This document shows positions 1-5,895 of a DNA stretch of 8,400 nucleotides, piece by piece. Numbering within the stretch: position 1 is the stretch's first letter; every line of letters begins with the position of its first letter. The notes under the pieces are model-generated. The model did no database searches. It saw nothing but the letters and a program-made list of their open reading frames with translations, and was not told the DNA's origin. The position numbers and the translations under genes are program-made. This DNA comes from Actinomycetes bacterium (GTDB taxonomy: Bacteria > Actinomycetota > Actinomycetes > Propionibacteriales > Propionibacteriaceae): contig JAEVYS010000118.1 of NCBI GenBank assembly GCA_023392635.1, positions 1-8,400 on the forward strand, read 5' to 3'.

Positions 1-88
1 GTTCCCAATTGGGTCGGCGAGGCCTGGTGTACCGGATGGGTAACCGTCCCCAACTCGGTCCGGGAGCGGGGCCCGTAGGCTGTCGGAC
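1..88. other. Left-edge non-coding leader
   Basis: No open frame with coding character is visible before the first gene. A 10-bp palindrome, CCCAATTGGG, lies at 4-13, and a short GGTAACC dyad lies at 39-45. Neither can be tied to a function. The 3' end of this stretch carries the candidate promoter of the Dabb gene. Confidence 0.4.
76..81 (+). promoter_or_regulatory. Candidate -10 element for a leaderless Dabb transcript
   Basis: The hexamer TAGGCT fits the TANNNT form of actinobacterial -10 elements. It ends 7 nt before the GTG start at 89, so transcription would begin at or next to the start codon. No convincing Shine-Dalgarno sequence lies at the normal distance, which agrees with a leaderless mRNA. 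No clear -35 hexamer was found. Confidence 0.35.
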
Positions 89-379
89 GTGATCAAGCAC
101 ATCGTGATGTGGAACTTCGCCGAGACCGACAGGGCCGCCAACCTCGAGAAGGTGCGGGACGCCCTGCGGGGGCTAAGGCAGGTCGTCCCGGGCATCCTCA
201 CGCTGGAACCGGTGATTCCGGTGGACCCGTTCGAACACAGTTACGACCTCGTCCTGTACTCCGAGTTCGAGTCGGTGGACGCCCTTCGGGCCTACGCCAC
301 GCATCCCGACCACGTCGCGGTGGCCGGCATGATCAAGGCTGCGGCCACCGCGAGGGTCTGCGTCGACTACGAGGTCTGA
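89..379 (+). CDS. Dabb (stress-responsive A/B barrel) domain protein
   Basis: This 96-residue protein is one Dabb domain, a ferredoxin-like alpha+beta fold that usually forms homodimeric barrels. Visible hallmarks are the opening beta strand MIKHIVMWNF, an amphipathic helix (about residues 17-32), the central strand containing SYDLVLYSEFES (about 51-62), and the HPDHVAVAGMIK segment (about 72-83) ending in an aromatic/acidic tail. Full-length Dabb proteins are about 95-110 residues, so it is complete. The GTG at 89 puts the family's usual MIKHIV start at residue 1. Plant members respond to stress and some fungal or plant members are cyclases, but bacterial members are mostly uncharacterised, so no substrate is proposed. 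The 3' end overlaps the convergent TetR gene by 13 bp. Confidence 0.88.
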   Translation: MIKHIVMWNFAETDRAANLEKVRDALRGLRQVVPGILTLEPVIPVDPFEHSYDLVLYSEFESVDALRAYATHPDHVAVAGMIKAAATARVCVDYEV

Positions 380-999
380 GTTCCCCCGTCGGCGTCGCGC
401 AGCAACCGGCGCATGGTCCTGGCCGCGAGCAGGGCAGCCGACTCGATGTCGTTGAAGACGCCGACCTGGTTCATGGACGCAGCCCCCTGCGCGACCACCA
501 TGAACTGCGGCACTACGTCGACCGCGGCGCCGGCGTCGCCGCCGGTCGCCTCCATCGCCCCCAGCAGGACGATGTCGCTCACCGCGCGGGCGGCGTCGCG
601 CAACTCCTCGTCGTGGACGCCCCGCAGTTCGGGGGAGAAGATCAGGTCGTAACCGGCACGACGGGTGGCGGCGAACCTCACGTACGCGGCCGCGGCCGCC
701 GCGAGTGCCTCGACCGGGTCATCTCCCGCCCGGTCGGCGGCGTCCCGCATGGCGGCCCCGAGTTCGCGTGCAGCCCGACCGGCGACCGCGACCACGAAGT
801 CCTGCCGGCTTGGGAAGTGCCGGTACGGGGCGGCCGCGCTGACGCCGGTCCTGCGGGCCGCCTCGGCGACCGACAGCGCCGGCAGCCCGCCCTCTGCGAC
901 CAGTGCCGTGCCGGCGTCGATCAGCGCCGTCCGCAGGTCTCCATGGTGGTAGCCCACCCTCCGCACCTCCTCGATCGCCCTCGATGTGAGACCGATCAT
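367..999 (-). CDS. TetR/AcrR-family transcriptional regulator (WHG-type C-terminal domain)
   Basis: This is a 210-residue one-component repressor-type regulator. The N-terminal DNA-binding domain begins with the GYHHGDLRTALIDAG segment (residues 16-30). The helix-turn-helix follows at about 42-62, with ALSVAEAARRTGVSAAAPYRHF, the pattern of the TetR subgroup with a WHG/TetR_C_33 ligand-binding domain. The C-terminal part is Ala-rich and helical and includes a YDLIFSPEL motif typical of that subgroup. The ATG at 999 is preferred: the minus strand carries an AGAGGA-type ribosome site about 6 nt upstream, while the ATG at 1003 is in another frame and too close to it. The ligand cannot be predicted. 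A 37-bp dyad just upstream suggests that it represses itself and the divergent small gene at 1070. The length is normal for the family. Confidence 0.93.
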   Translation of the reverse strand: MIGLTSRAIEEVRRVGYHHGDLRTALIDAGTALVAEGGLPALSVAEAARRTGVSAAAPYRHFPSRQDFVVAVAGRAARELGAAMRDAADRAGDDPVEALAAAAAAYVRFAATRRAGYDLIFSPELRGVHDEELRDAARAVSDIVLLGAMEATGGDAGAAVDVVPQFMVVAQGAASMNQVGVFNDIESAALLAARTMRRLLRDADGGTQTS

Positions 1000-1009
1000 A
1001 CATTTCCTC

Positions 1010-1039
1010 TTGCGCTCTATGTTAGTCCGCTCTTACAAT
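1010..1039 (+). promoter_or_regulatory. Candidate promoter of the 66-residue ORF
   Basis: A TTGCGC hexamer at 1010-1015 and a TACAAT hexamer at 1034-1039 are separated by 18 bp, a reasonable sigma-70-type layout. The -10 element lies inside the core of the TetR-type dyad, so a bound regulator would block RNA polymerase. The call rests on hexamer match and position only. Confidence 0.4.
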
Positions 1040-1056
1040 GTAAGAGATCACTAACA
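1020..1056. promoter_or_regulatory. Candidate TetR operator: 37-bp nested inverted repeat
   Basis: The core is a 17-bp palindrome at 1030-1046: 8-bp arms CTCTTACA and TGTAAGAG around a single central A at 1038. Sharing that centre, outer arms TGTTAGT (1020-1026) and ACTAACA (1050-1056) pair perfectly, with three unpaired positions on each side between core and outer arms. Fifteen of eighteen symmetric pairs match. It lies in the divergent promoter region between the TetR gene and the small ORF at 1070, the classic place for an autoregulatory operator. The long length and double arms would suit two cooperative TetR dimers. Confidence 0.75.
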
Positions 1057-1057
1057 C

Positions 1058-1062
1058 GGAGG
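1058..1062 (+). promoter_or_regulatory. Ribosome binding site of the 66-residue ORF
   Basis: A perfect GGAGG lies 7 nt before the ATG at 1070. It is one of only a few clear Shine-Dalgarno sequences in the window, and it is the main reason to accept this very short ORF as a gene. Confidence 0.7.
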
Positions 1063-1069
1063 TACCGGG

Positions 1070-1270
1070 ATGAGCACTGCACCTTGGGGAACGATGAACG
1101 ACTGGCTGCGCGTCGAGGGCGAGCAGCGCGGCGCATGGCTGGCCCGCCGCGTCCAGGACGTGCGGGCGGCGCAGGTGAGCCGGACGGAGACCCTCGCTCC
1201 GGCGATCCCGCTTCGGACACGTCCGAAGGCCCGGGCGGCCGCGCCGCAGCCGCACACGGACGTGGCCTGA
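1070..1270 (+). CDS. Small hypothetical protein, divergent from TetR
   Basis: This is a 66-residue protein I do not recognise. The first half (residues 5-38) looks helical and amphipathic, with Trp at 6, 12 and 23 and alternating charged residues. The second half is Pro/Ala/Arg-rich and probably disordered. There is no signal peptide, membrane segment or Cys. Support for a real gene comes from a strong GGAGG at 7 nt, a candidate promoter overlapping the TetR dyad, and G/C-rich third positions after the first few codons. A large hairpin lies about 70 bp beyond its stop. It may be the regulated partner of the TetR protein, or a decayed remnant of a longer target gene. No function is proposed. 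Confidence 0.6.
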   Translation: MSTAPWGTMNDWLRVEGEQRGAWLARRVQDVRAAQVSRTETLAPAIPLRTRPKARAAAPQPHTDVA

Positions 1271-1337
1271 GGCCCCACCCGGACAGCCGCGACCGGAACG
1301 TCCGCGACCCGCTCCGGAGCTGGAATTCCGGTCCCTG

Positions 1338-1382
1338 GGGCCGCCCGGGCCCGCCTTGGCGGGAACGACACCCGGGCGGCCC
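1338..1382. terminator. Large nested stem-loop, possible terminator
   Basis: A perfect 12-bp inverted repeat (GGGCCGCCCGGG at 1338-1349, CCCGGGCGGCCC at 1371-1382) encloses a second stem (CCCGCC at 1350-1355 paired with GGCGGG at 1358-1363). It lies in the 176-bp gap between the small ORF and the DUF3048 lipoprotein. No run of T follows, which is common for terminators in GC-rich actinomycetes. It could instead act as an mRNA 5' structure for the lipoprotein gene. Apart from this hairpin and the ribosome site at 1436, nothing else was recognised in the gap. Confidence 0.5.
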
Positions 1383-1435
1383 TACGATTGTCCGGGGAGC
1401 GAGCGCCTCCCGGCCCGGTGAGGCCGCAGTAACTC

Positions 1436-1440
1436 GGAGG
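1436..1440 (+). promoter_or_regulatory. Ribosome binding site fixing the DUF3048 start
   Basis: A perfect GGAGG lies 6 nt before the ATG at 1447. The same frame stays open far upstream, but only this start places a signal peptide at the N-terminus, so the site decides the gene's true start. Confidence 0.75.
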
Positions 1441-1446
1441 TCATCG

Positions 1447-2619
1447 ATGGAACCGGTCAGTCGTCGGGCAGCCCTGCTGGGGGCCGTTGGCGTTGCGGGC
1501 GCCACCCTCGTGGGGTGCAGCGCTGAGTCCCAGGCCCAGACCCAGCCCCCGGCCGGCTCGCCCACCGCTGCGGGCACCGCCTCCGCCACCCCGACGGCCA
1601 CGGCATCGGTGGACACCACCCCCCGCTGGCCACTCACGGGCAAGGTGTTGAAGAACCCGGACGACGCCAGGCACATCGCCGTCGCCGTCAAGGTGCCCGA
1701 CAACAAGAACGAGCACCCGCAGATCGGCATCGACAAGGCGGACATCGTCTACGTGCAGCTGGACGGGTACCCGGCAGCAGTGGGGGCCTCGGGCACCCGG
1801 CTCGTCCCGATCTTCCACTCCCAGTTCGCCGACACCGTCAACCCGGTGCGCTCGATCCGTCCGGTGGACATTCCCATGCTGAGCCCGATCAACCCGATCA
1901 TCGGCAACACCGGCGCCTTCCCGTGGGTGCTCGACTACGCCAAGTACTACGAGAAGTACCTCGTGCCCATGAAGTCGTACATGGCCACCAAGGGCACCGG
2001 CTCCTACAGCATCCTGTCCAACCGGGTCCGCACCCTCAACGGAATCACCTACTACGACCGCGCCGTCGCCTGCCACCCGAAGGTCCTGGCCAAGCAGACC
2101 AAGAAGTTCGCCGACGGGCCGCAGGTGAACTACTTCCCCTGGGCCGCGAGCGACGCCGAGGTGAGCACCGAGGTCGCCGGCAAGGGTGCGTCGTCGGTCT
2201 CCGTCCCGTGGAAGACCGGCAACACCTTTCCCAACACCTACACCTGGAGCGAGAAGGCGGGACGCTACCTGCGCTCCGAGCCCTGGGGAAAGCACATCCT
2301 CGCCGACGGAACCCGGGTCTCCTGCGACAACGTCCTGGTGATCAAGGCCAAGCAGGTGTTCGGGAAGATCTACCCTCCCAAGAACCACGTGCGCACCACC
2401 GGCCCGATCCACAAGGAGCCGATCCACGAGATCATCGACACCAAGGGGACCTTCTACTACGCGCACGGCGGCAAGTACGTCACGGGCACGTGGACGAAGG
2501 GTGCGGTCAACGAGGTGTTCGCGTTCACCCTCGCCGACGGCAGCCCACTGAAGATGGCTCCCGGCCAGACGTTCGTCGAGCTGCCGAACACGAACGCGAA
2601 GATCACCATCAAGGGCTGA
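1447..2619 (+). CDS. DUF3048 (YerB-like) Tat-type lipoprotein
   Basis: This 390-residue lipoprotein should be exported and anchored to the outer face of the membrane. The N-terminus has a twin-arginine SRRAALLG motif (Arg6-Arg7), a hydrophobic stretch, and lipobox LVGC with the lipidated Cys at 24. A Ser/Thr/Ala/Pro-rich linker runs to about residue 58. The DUF3048 N-terminal domain begins near RHIAVAVK (75) and contains GIDKADIVYVQ (about 96-106), FHSQFAD (123-129) and PVRSIRP (133-139). The C-terminal DUF3048 domain ends with the GTWTKGAVNEVFAF and APGQTFVELP segments. The family is named after Bacillus YerB. Its biochemical role is not established, so none is assigned. Length and domain order look complete. 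The next gene, an ABC transporter, starts 132 bp downstream, so co-transcription is uncertain. Confidence 0.92.
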   Translation: MEPVSRRAALLGAVGVAGATLVGCSAESQAQTQPPAGSPTAAGTASATPTATASVDTTPRWPLTGKVLKNPDDARHIAVAVKVPDNKNEHPQIGIDKADIVYVQLDGYPAAVGASGTRLVPIFHSQFADTVNPVRSIRPVDIPMLSPINPIIGNTGAFPWVLDYAKYYEKYLVPMKSYMATKGTGSYSILSNRVRTLNGITYYDRAVACHPKVLAKQTKKFADGPQVNYFPWAASDAEVSTEVAGKGASSVSVPWKTGNTFPNTYTWSEKAGRYLRSEPWGKHILADGTRVSCDNVLVIKAKQVFGKIYPPKNHVRTTGPIHKEPIHEIIDTKGTFYYAHGGKYVTGTWTKGAVNEVFAFTLADGSPLKMAPGQTFVELPNTNAKITIKG

Positions 2620-2675
2620 GCCACAGCGTTGAGGACGTCCCACCGCGCGTGCGGGCAGGGCATCCGGCCGCTCCC

Positions 2676-2697
2676 GGACGCGCGCGGGGCCGCGTCC
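2676..2697 (+). terminator. Weak candidate terminator hairpin after DUF3048 gene
   Basis: A 7-bp stem (GGACGCG at 2676-2682, CGCGTCC at 2691-2697) with an 8-nt loop lies between the lipoprotein stop and the ABC gene. There is no T tract. Such GC stems arise easily by chance here, so this is only a possibility. Confidence 0.3.
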
Positions 2698-2751
2698 GCC
2701 TGCGGCGAACGACCGGGGGGAATCGTCGGCACCGCGTGAGACCATCGGCCA

Positions 2752-4551
2752 ATGCGCCCAATGATCCGGATCCTCGGGGTGGCGAGGGACCTGTTGCCCG
2801 CCTACGCGCTCATCGTCGCGTGCGGGGTGCTCACCGCTGCGACCGGGCTGGCCGTCCCGTTCATCGTGAAGGCGGCCACCGATGAGGTGGTGGCCGGCAT
2901 CACCGGCGGTGGCGGTGGCGTGCCGGCGGTGCTGTGGCTGGCCTTCCTGCTGCTGCTGGTCGACCTGGCCAACACCCTCATCACCAACTGGGGCGGCTAT
3001 CTCGGGGACGTGATGGCGATCCGCCTGCGCGCCACCCTGTCGCGCAACTACTTCGAGAAGCTGCTCCGGCTGCCGCAGCGTTACTTCGACTCCGAACTCA
3101 CCGGCACGATCATCTCCCGGCTGCAGCGCTCGATCACCGAGACCACCGGGTTCCTGAACATGTTCGCCAACAACTTCCTGCCGATGCTGCTGTCCCTGGT
3201 GGCGGCGCTGGTGATCATCGCGTACTACTCCTGGTGGCTGGCCCTCCTGCTGCTGGCGGTCTACCCGCTGTTCACCTGGCTGACCGCGCTCACGTCGCGG
3301 CGCTGGCAGAAGCTGGAACGGGCCAAGAACACCGAGTTCGACATCGCCGGCGGCCGGTTCGCCGAGGTGGTCGGGCAGATCCGGGTGGTGAAGAGCTTCG
3401 TCGCCGAGCCGCGCGAGCTCGAGCACTTCGCCGGACGCTACGACACCACCATCGAGATCACCGAGGAGCAGTCGCGGTTCTGGCATCGCATGGACGTGGC
3501 CCGGCGTGGCGGACTGAACCTGATCTTCTTCGGCATCTACGCGATCATCTTCACCAGCACGATCTCCGGTGCCTTCACGCTGGGCGTGATGGTGCTGCTG
3601 ATCCAGCTGGTGAACCTGGCCCGCCAGCCCGTGCAGGGCATGAGCTTCCTGGTCGACTCCTCCCAGCGCGCGATCACCGGCTGCCGCGACTACTTCCTGG
3701 TGATGGACGAGCAGGTCGAGTCGGCAGCCATCGAGGCCGACGCCCCCCGCCCGACCGAGCCGGTCGCCGCGCACGGCGCACCGATCGTGACCTTCGAGGA
3801 CGCCCGCTTCGGCTACGGCGAGGGTCCGGACGTGCTGCGCGGGGTCAGCTTCGATGTCCGCCGCGGCGAACGGGTCGCGTTCGTGGGCGAGTCGGGCGTG
3901 GGCAAGACGACCCTCGCCAGCCTGCTGCTCGGCCTCTACCCGCTCACCTCGGGTCGCCTCTGCATGGACGGCCGCGACGTCAACGCCATCCCGTTGCCCG
4001 AACTCCGGGCGAACGTCGGGGTCGTGTTCCAGGACCCGTCGCTGTTCTCCGGCACCATCAGGGAGAACATCGCCTACGGCCGGCCCGAGGCGTCGGAGGA
4101 GGAGATCGTCGAGGCCGCCCGGCGTGCGCACGCCCACGGGTTCATCATCGCCCTGCCCGGCGGCTACGACGCCGAGATCGGCGAGCGGGGAGTCAAGCTG
4201 TCGGGCGGCCAGAAGCAGCGCATCGCCGTGGCCCGCGCGCTGCTGAAGGACGCCCCCATCCTCGTGCTGGACGAGGCGACCAGCTCGCTGGACTCCAAGG
4301 CCGAGCGGCTCGTGCAGGAGGGCCTGGAGGAGCTGATGTCCGACCGGACCACCCTGATCATCGCGCACCGCCTGAGCACCATCAGTTCGGTCGACCGCAT
4401 CGTCACCCTGCGTGACGGCCAGATCGACGAGATCGGTACGCCGTCGGAGCTCGCGTCCACCGGCGGCATCTACGCCGAGCTGCTGGCGCTGCAGGGCTCG
4501 GCCACGAAGGCCGACCGCAAGCGCCTCCAGCGCTACGAGATCCTCGGCTGA
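2752..4551 (+). CDS. ABC transporter, fused permease and ATPase (exporter type)
   Basis: This 599-residue half-transporter would dimerise to form an ATP-driven exporter of the MsbA/LmrA/BmrA type. The membrane domain (about residues 12-300) has roughly six helices, near 15-40, 57-80, 141-158, 160-182, 252-272 and 275-292. The nucleotide-binding domain starts near IVTFEDARFGYG. It has every catalytic motif: Walker A GESGVGKTT (379-387), Q-loop Gln427, signature LSGGQ (483-487), Walker B ILVLDEAT with Asp507/Glu508, D-loop SSLD (about 512-515) and switch His539. The Walker B glutamate is present, so it should hydrolyse ATP as a homodimer. The substrate is unknown; lipids or drugs are typical. 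ATG 2752 was chosen, and ATG 2761 is an in-frame alternative. No clear ribosome site precedes either. No second half-transporter lies nearby. Confidence 0.95.
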   Translation: MRPMIRILGVARDLLPAYALIVACGVLTAATGLAVPFIVKAATDEVVAGITGGGGGVPAVLWLAFLLLLVDLANTLITNWGGYLGDVMAIRLRATLSRNYFEKLLRLPQRYFDSELTGTIISRLQRSITETTGFLNMFANNFLPMLLSLVAALVIIAYYSWWLALLLLAVYPLFTWLTALTSRRWQKLERAKNTEFDIAGGRFAEVVGQIRVVKSFVAEPRELEHFAGRYDTTIEITEEQSRFWHRMDVARRGGLNLIFFGIYAIIFTSTISGAFTLGVMVLLIQLVNLARQPVQGMSFLVDSSQRAITGCRDYFLVMDEQVESAAIEADAPRPTEPVAAHGAPIVTFEDARFGYGEGPDVLRGVSFDVRRGERVAFVGESGVGKTTLASLLLGLYPLTSGRLCMDGRDVNAIPLPELRANVGVVFQDPSLFSGTIRENIAYGRPEASEEEIVEAARRAHAHGFIIALPGGYDAEIGERGVKLSGGQKQRIAVARALLKDAPILVLDEATSSLDSKAERLVQEGLEELMSDRTTLIIAHRLSTISSVDRIVTLRDGQIDEIGTPSELASTGGIYAELLALQGSATKADRKRLQRYEILG

Positions 4552-4631
4552 TCGAACCCGGGGCTGGCGGCGCGGCGGCGTCCGCTGTGCCATGCTCTAC
4601 TTCAGGTGTACCGCGGGGGCTTGGCCGAGAC

Positions 4632-4635
4632 GGAG
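4632..4635 (+). promoter_or_regulatory. Ribosome binding site of the glycosyltransferase gene
   Basis: GGAG lies 6 nt before ATG 4642 and supports that start over the in-frame ATG at 4651. The rest of the 90-bp gap after the ABC gene shows no convincing hairpin or promoter. Confidence 0.55.
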
Positions 4636-4641
4636 TTGTGA

Positions 4642-5796
4642 ATGATCGACATGCCGGAGCCCGTGGGGCCCCAGCCCAGGAAGCGCATCCTTTTCCTGTT
4701 CTCCGACACCGGAGGCGGGCACAGGTCGGCGACCGAGGCGATGATCGAGGCGCTCGAGCTGGAGTTCCCCGGCCGGTTCGACGTGCAGATGGTCGACTTC
4801 TTCCGCGACTACTACCCCAGTCCCCTGAAGTACGCGCCCGAGATCTACCCGCCGATCTCGAAGGTCCCGCAGGCCTGGGGGTTCTCCTTCCGGGTGTCGG
4901 ACGGCAAGGGCCGCACGCGGGCGGTGAACGCGCTCGCCTATCCCTATCTCCGCCGCGCCGCACAGCGGCTGGTCAAGGAGAACCCGAGCGACCTCATCGT
5001 CTCGGTGCACCCGCTGGTGAACACAACCCTTATGCGTGCCATGCGGCGCTCGCCGCGTCCGTACCTGACCGTCGTGACGGACCTGGTCTCCACGCACGCC
5101 TTCTGGTTCGACCGGCGCGCCGACCTCGTCGTGGTGGCGACCGACGAGGCGAAGGCCAAGGCCATGGAGTACGGCATCCCCGAGGGCAACCTGCGGGTGA
5201 TCGGGCTCCCCGTCGCCGAACGGTTCACCCACCCCCTGGCCGACCGGGACGAGTGGCGCGACCGCATGGGGTGGCGCCGTGACCTGCCGGTGATCCTGCT
5301 CGTCGGGGGCGGCGACGGCATGGGTCCGCTGAAGCGTGTGGCGAAGGCCATCAACGAGGCCAGGCTCCGCGCGACCCTCGTGGTGATCTGCGGCCGCAAC
5401 GCCGAGCTCAAGGCCGACCTGGAGGCCGTCGATTGGCGGATGCCCGCCCACATCTACGGGTTCACCACCCAGATGCCGCAGTTCATGGCGGCCGCCGACA
5501 TGCTCGTCACCAAGGCCGGGCCCGGCACCATCAGCGAGGCCTTCATCAGCGGGTTGCCGCTGGTGCTGTACGCCCGGCTCCCCGGTCAGGAGGACGGCAA
5601 CGTCACCTACGTCGAGGAGCTGAAGGCGGGGGTCTGGGCACCCCGCCCGCGCGAGGTGGTGGACGCGTTGCGCCGATGGGTCGACAGCCCGGAGGCGCGG
5701 CTCGCGGCCGCAGAGGCCAGCCGGAGGGCCGCCAAGCCGGATGCCGCCCGCCGGATCGCCCGGCTGATCGCGGACCAGGCCGGAGTGCACGGCTGA
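4642..5796 (+). CDS. MGDG-synthase/MurG-like family glycosyltransferase (GT28 type)
   Basis: This 384-residue GT-B enzyme should transfer a sugar from a nucleotide donor to a lipid acceptor at the inner face of the membrane. The N-terminal MGDG_synth-type domain (about residues 14-185) opens with a beta strand ILFLFSDTGGGHRSAT. Its GGGH (24-27) is the glycine-rich acceptor-side loop of this family. It continues through SVHPLVNTTLM and TVVTDLVSTHAFWF. The C-terminal GT28-like donor domain begins at VILLVGGGDGMGPL (217-229). It contains the nucleotide-sugar signature VTKAGPGTISEAFISGLP (289-306) and a GQEDGN motif (315-320). Plant and Bacillus relatives (MGD1, UgtP/YpfP) make galactosyl- or glucosyl-diacylglycerol. 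Which sugar and lipid are used here cannot be read from sequence. Membrane glycolipid synthesis is inferred. There is no signal peptide, and the protein looks complete. Confidence 0.88.
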   Translation: MIDMPEPVGPQPRKRILFLFSDTGGGHRSATEAMIEALELEFPGRFDVQMVDFFRDYYPSPLKYAPEIYPPISKVPQAWGFSFRVSDGKGRTRAVNALAYPYLRRAAQRLVKENPSDLIVSVHPLVNTTLMRAMRRSPRPYLTVVTDLVSTHAFWFDRRADLVVVATDEAKAKAMEYGIPEGNLRVIGLPVAERFTHPLADRDEWRDRMGWRRDLPVILLVGGGDGMGPLKRVAKAINEARLRATLVVICGRNAELKADLEAVDWRMPAHIYGFTTQMPQFMAAADMLVTKAGPGTISEAFISGLPLVLYARLPGQEDGNVTYVEELKAGVWAPRPREVVDALRRWVDSPEARLAAAEASRRAAKPDAARRIARLIADQAGVHG

Positions 5797-5814
5797 CGTC
5801 CAGCGGCGACCGGC

Positions 5815-5832
5815 TCTCAGCGGGGTCTCAGC
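5815..5832 (+). promoter_or_regulatory. Direct repeat TCTCAGC-N4-TCTCAGC, candidate response-regulator site
   Basis: Two identical heptamers (5815-5821 and 5826-5832; the identity extends one more base, G) recur with an 11-bp period, one DNA turn. This is the usual geometry for head-to-tail dimers of OmpR/PhoB-family response regulators. The second copy overlaps the expected -35 position of a TACCCT -10 candidate at 5853-5858. That would suit an activator that replaces a poor -35. From memory it resembles mycobacterial PhoP-type repeats (TCACAGC-N4-TCACAGC), with one difference per half-site. The regulator is not encoded in this window. Confidence 0.5.
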
Positions 5833-5852
5833 GAACGCTTGAACGCGGTCGC

Positions 5853-5858
5853 TACCCT
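5853..5858 (+). promoter_or_regulatory. Candidate -10 element upstream of the Thr-Pro-tailed protein
   Basis: TACCCT has the TANNNT form and lies 20 nt downstream of the TCTCAGC direct repeat. Transcription would start near 5865 and give an untranslated leader of about 30 nt to GTG 5896. No good -35 hexamer is visible. The GGAGG at 5860-5864 would then lie just upstream of the transcript start and is 31 nt from the chosen GTG, so it is unlikely to be that start's ribosome site. Confidence 0.35.
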
Positions 5859-5895
5859 CGGAGGTCGGACTGTCGAGCGATTGAGATTTCCTGTA

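Noticed and set aside
26..35. GGTGTACC octamer shared between the left edge and the region near 4605
   Set aside because: A single 8-bp match in 8.4 kb with no shared position relative to genes is likely chance.
109..1446. In-frame extension of the DUF3048 gene upstream to 109
   Set aside because: It overlaps the Dabb gene and runs antisense through the TetR gene and through the small ORF in another frame. Its translation has no domain, while ATG 1447 has a GGAGG and begins a Tat-type lipoprotein signal.
1017..1745. Minus-strand frame spanning the small ORF and the lipoprotein start
   Set aside because: It has no ribosome site. It crosses a terminator-like hairpin and encodes a Pro/Arg/Ala-rich product. 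Competing plus-strand starts have strong GGAGG sites.
1441..4593. Very long minus-strand open frame (1050 codons) opposite the DUF3048 and ABC genes
   Set aside because: The plus strand over the same span encodes two proteins with complete, recognisable domains. The antisense translation is low in aromatic residues, rich in Gly/Arg/Asp/His/Val and shows no domain. Long antisense frames are expected in GC-rich coding DNA.
4642..5796. Assignment as a true monogalactosyldiacylglycerol synthase or as MurG
   Set aside because: Family motifs support a lipid-type GT-B enzyme, but sugar and acceptor cannot be read from sequence. MurG would be expected in a division/cell-wall cluster, which is absent here.
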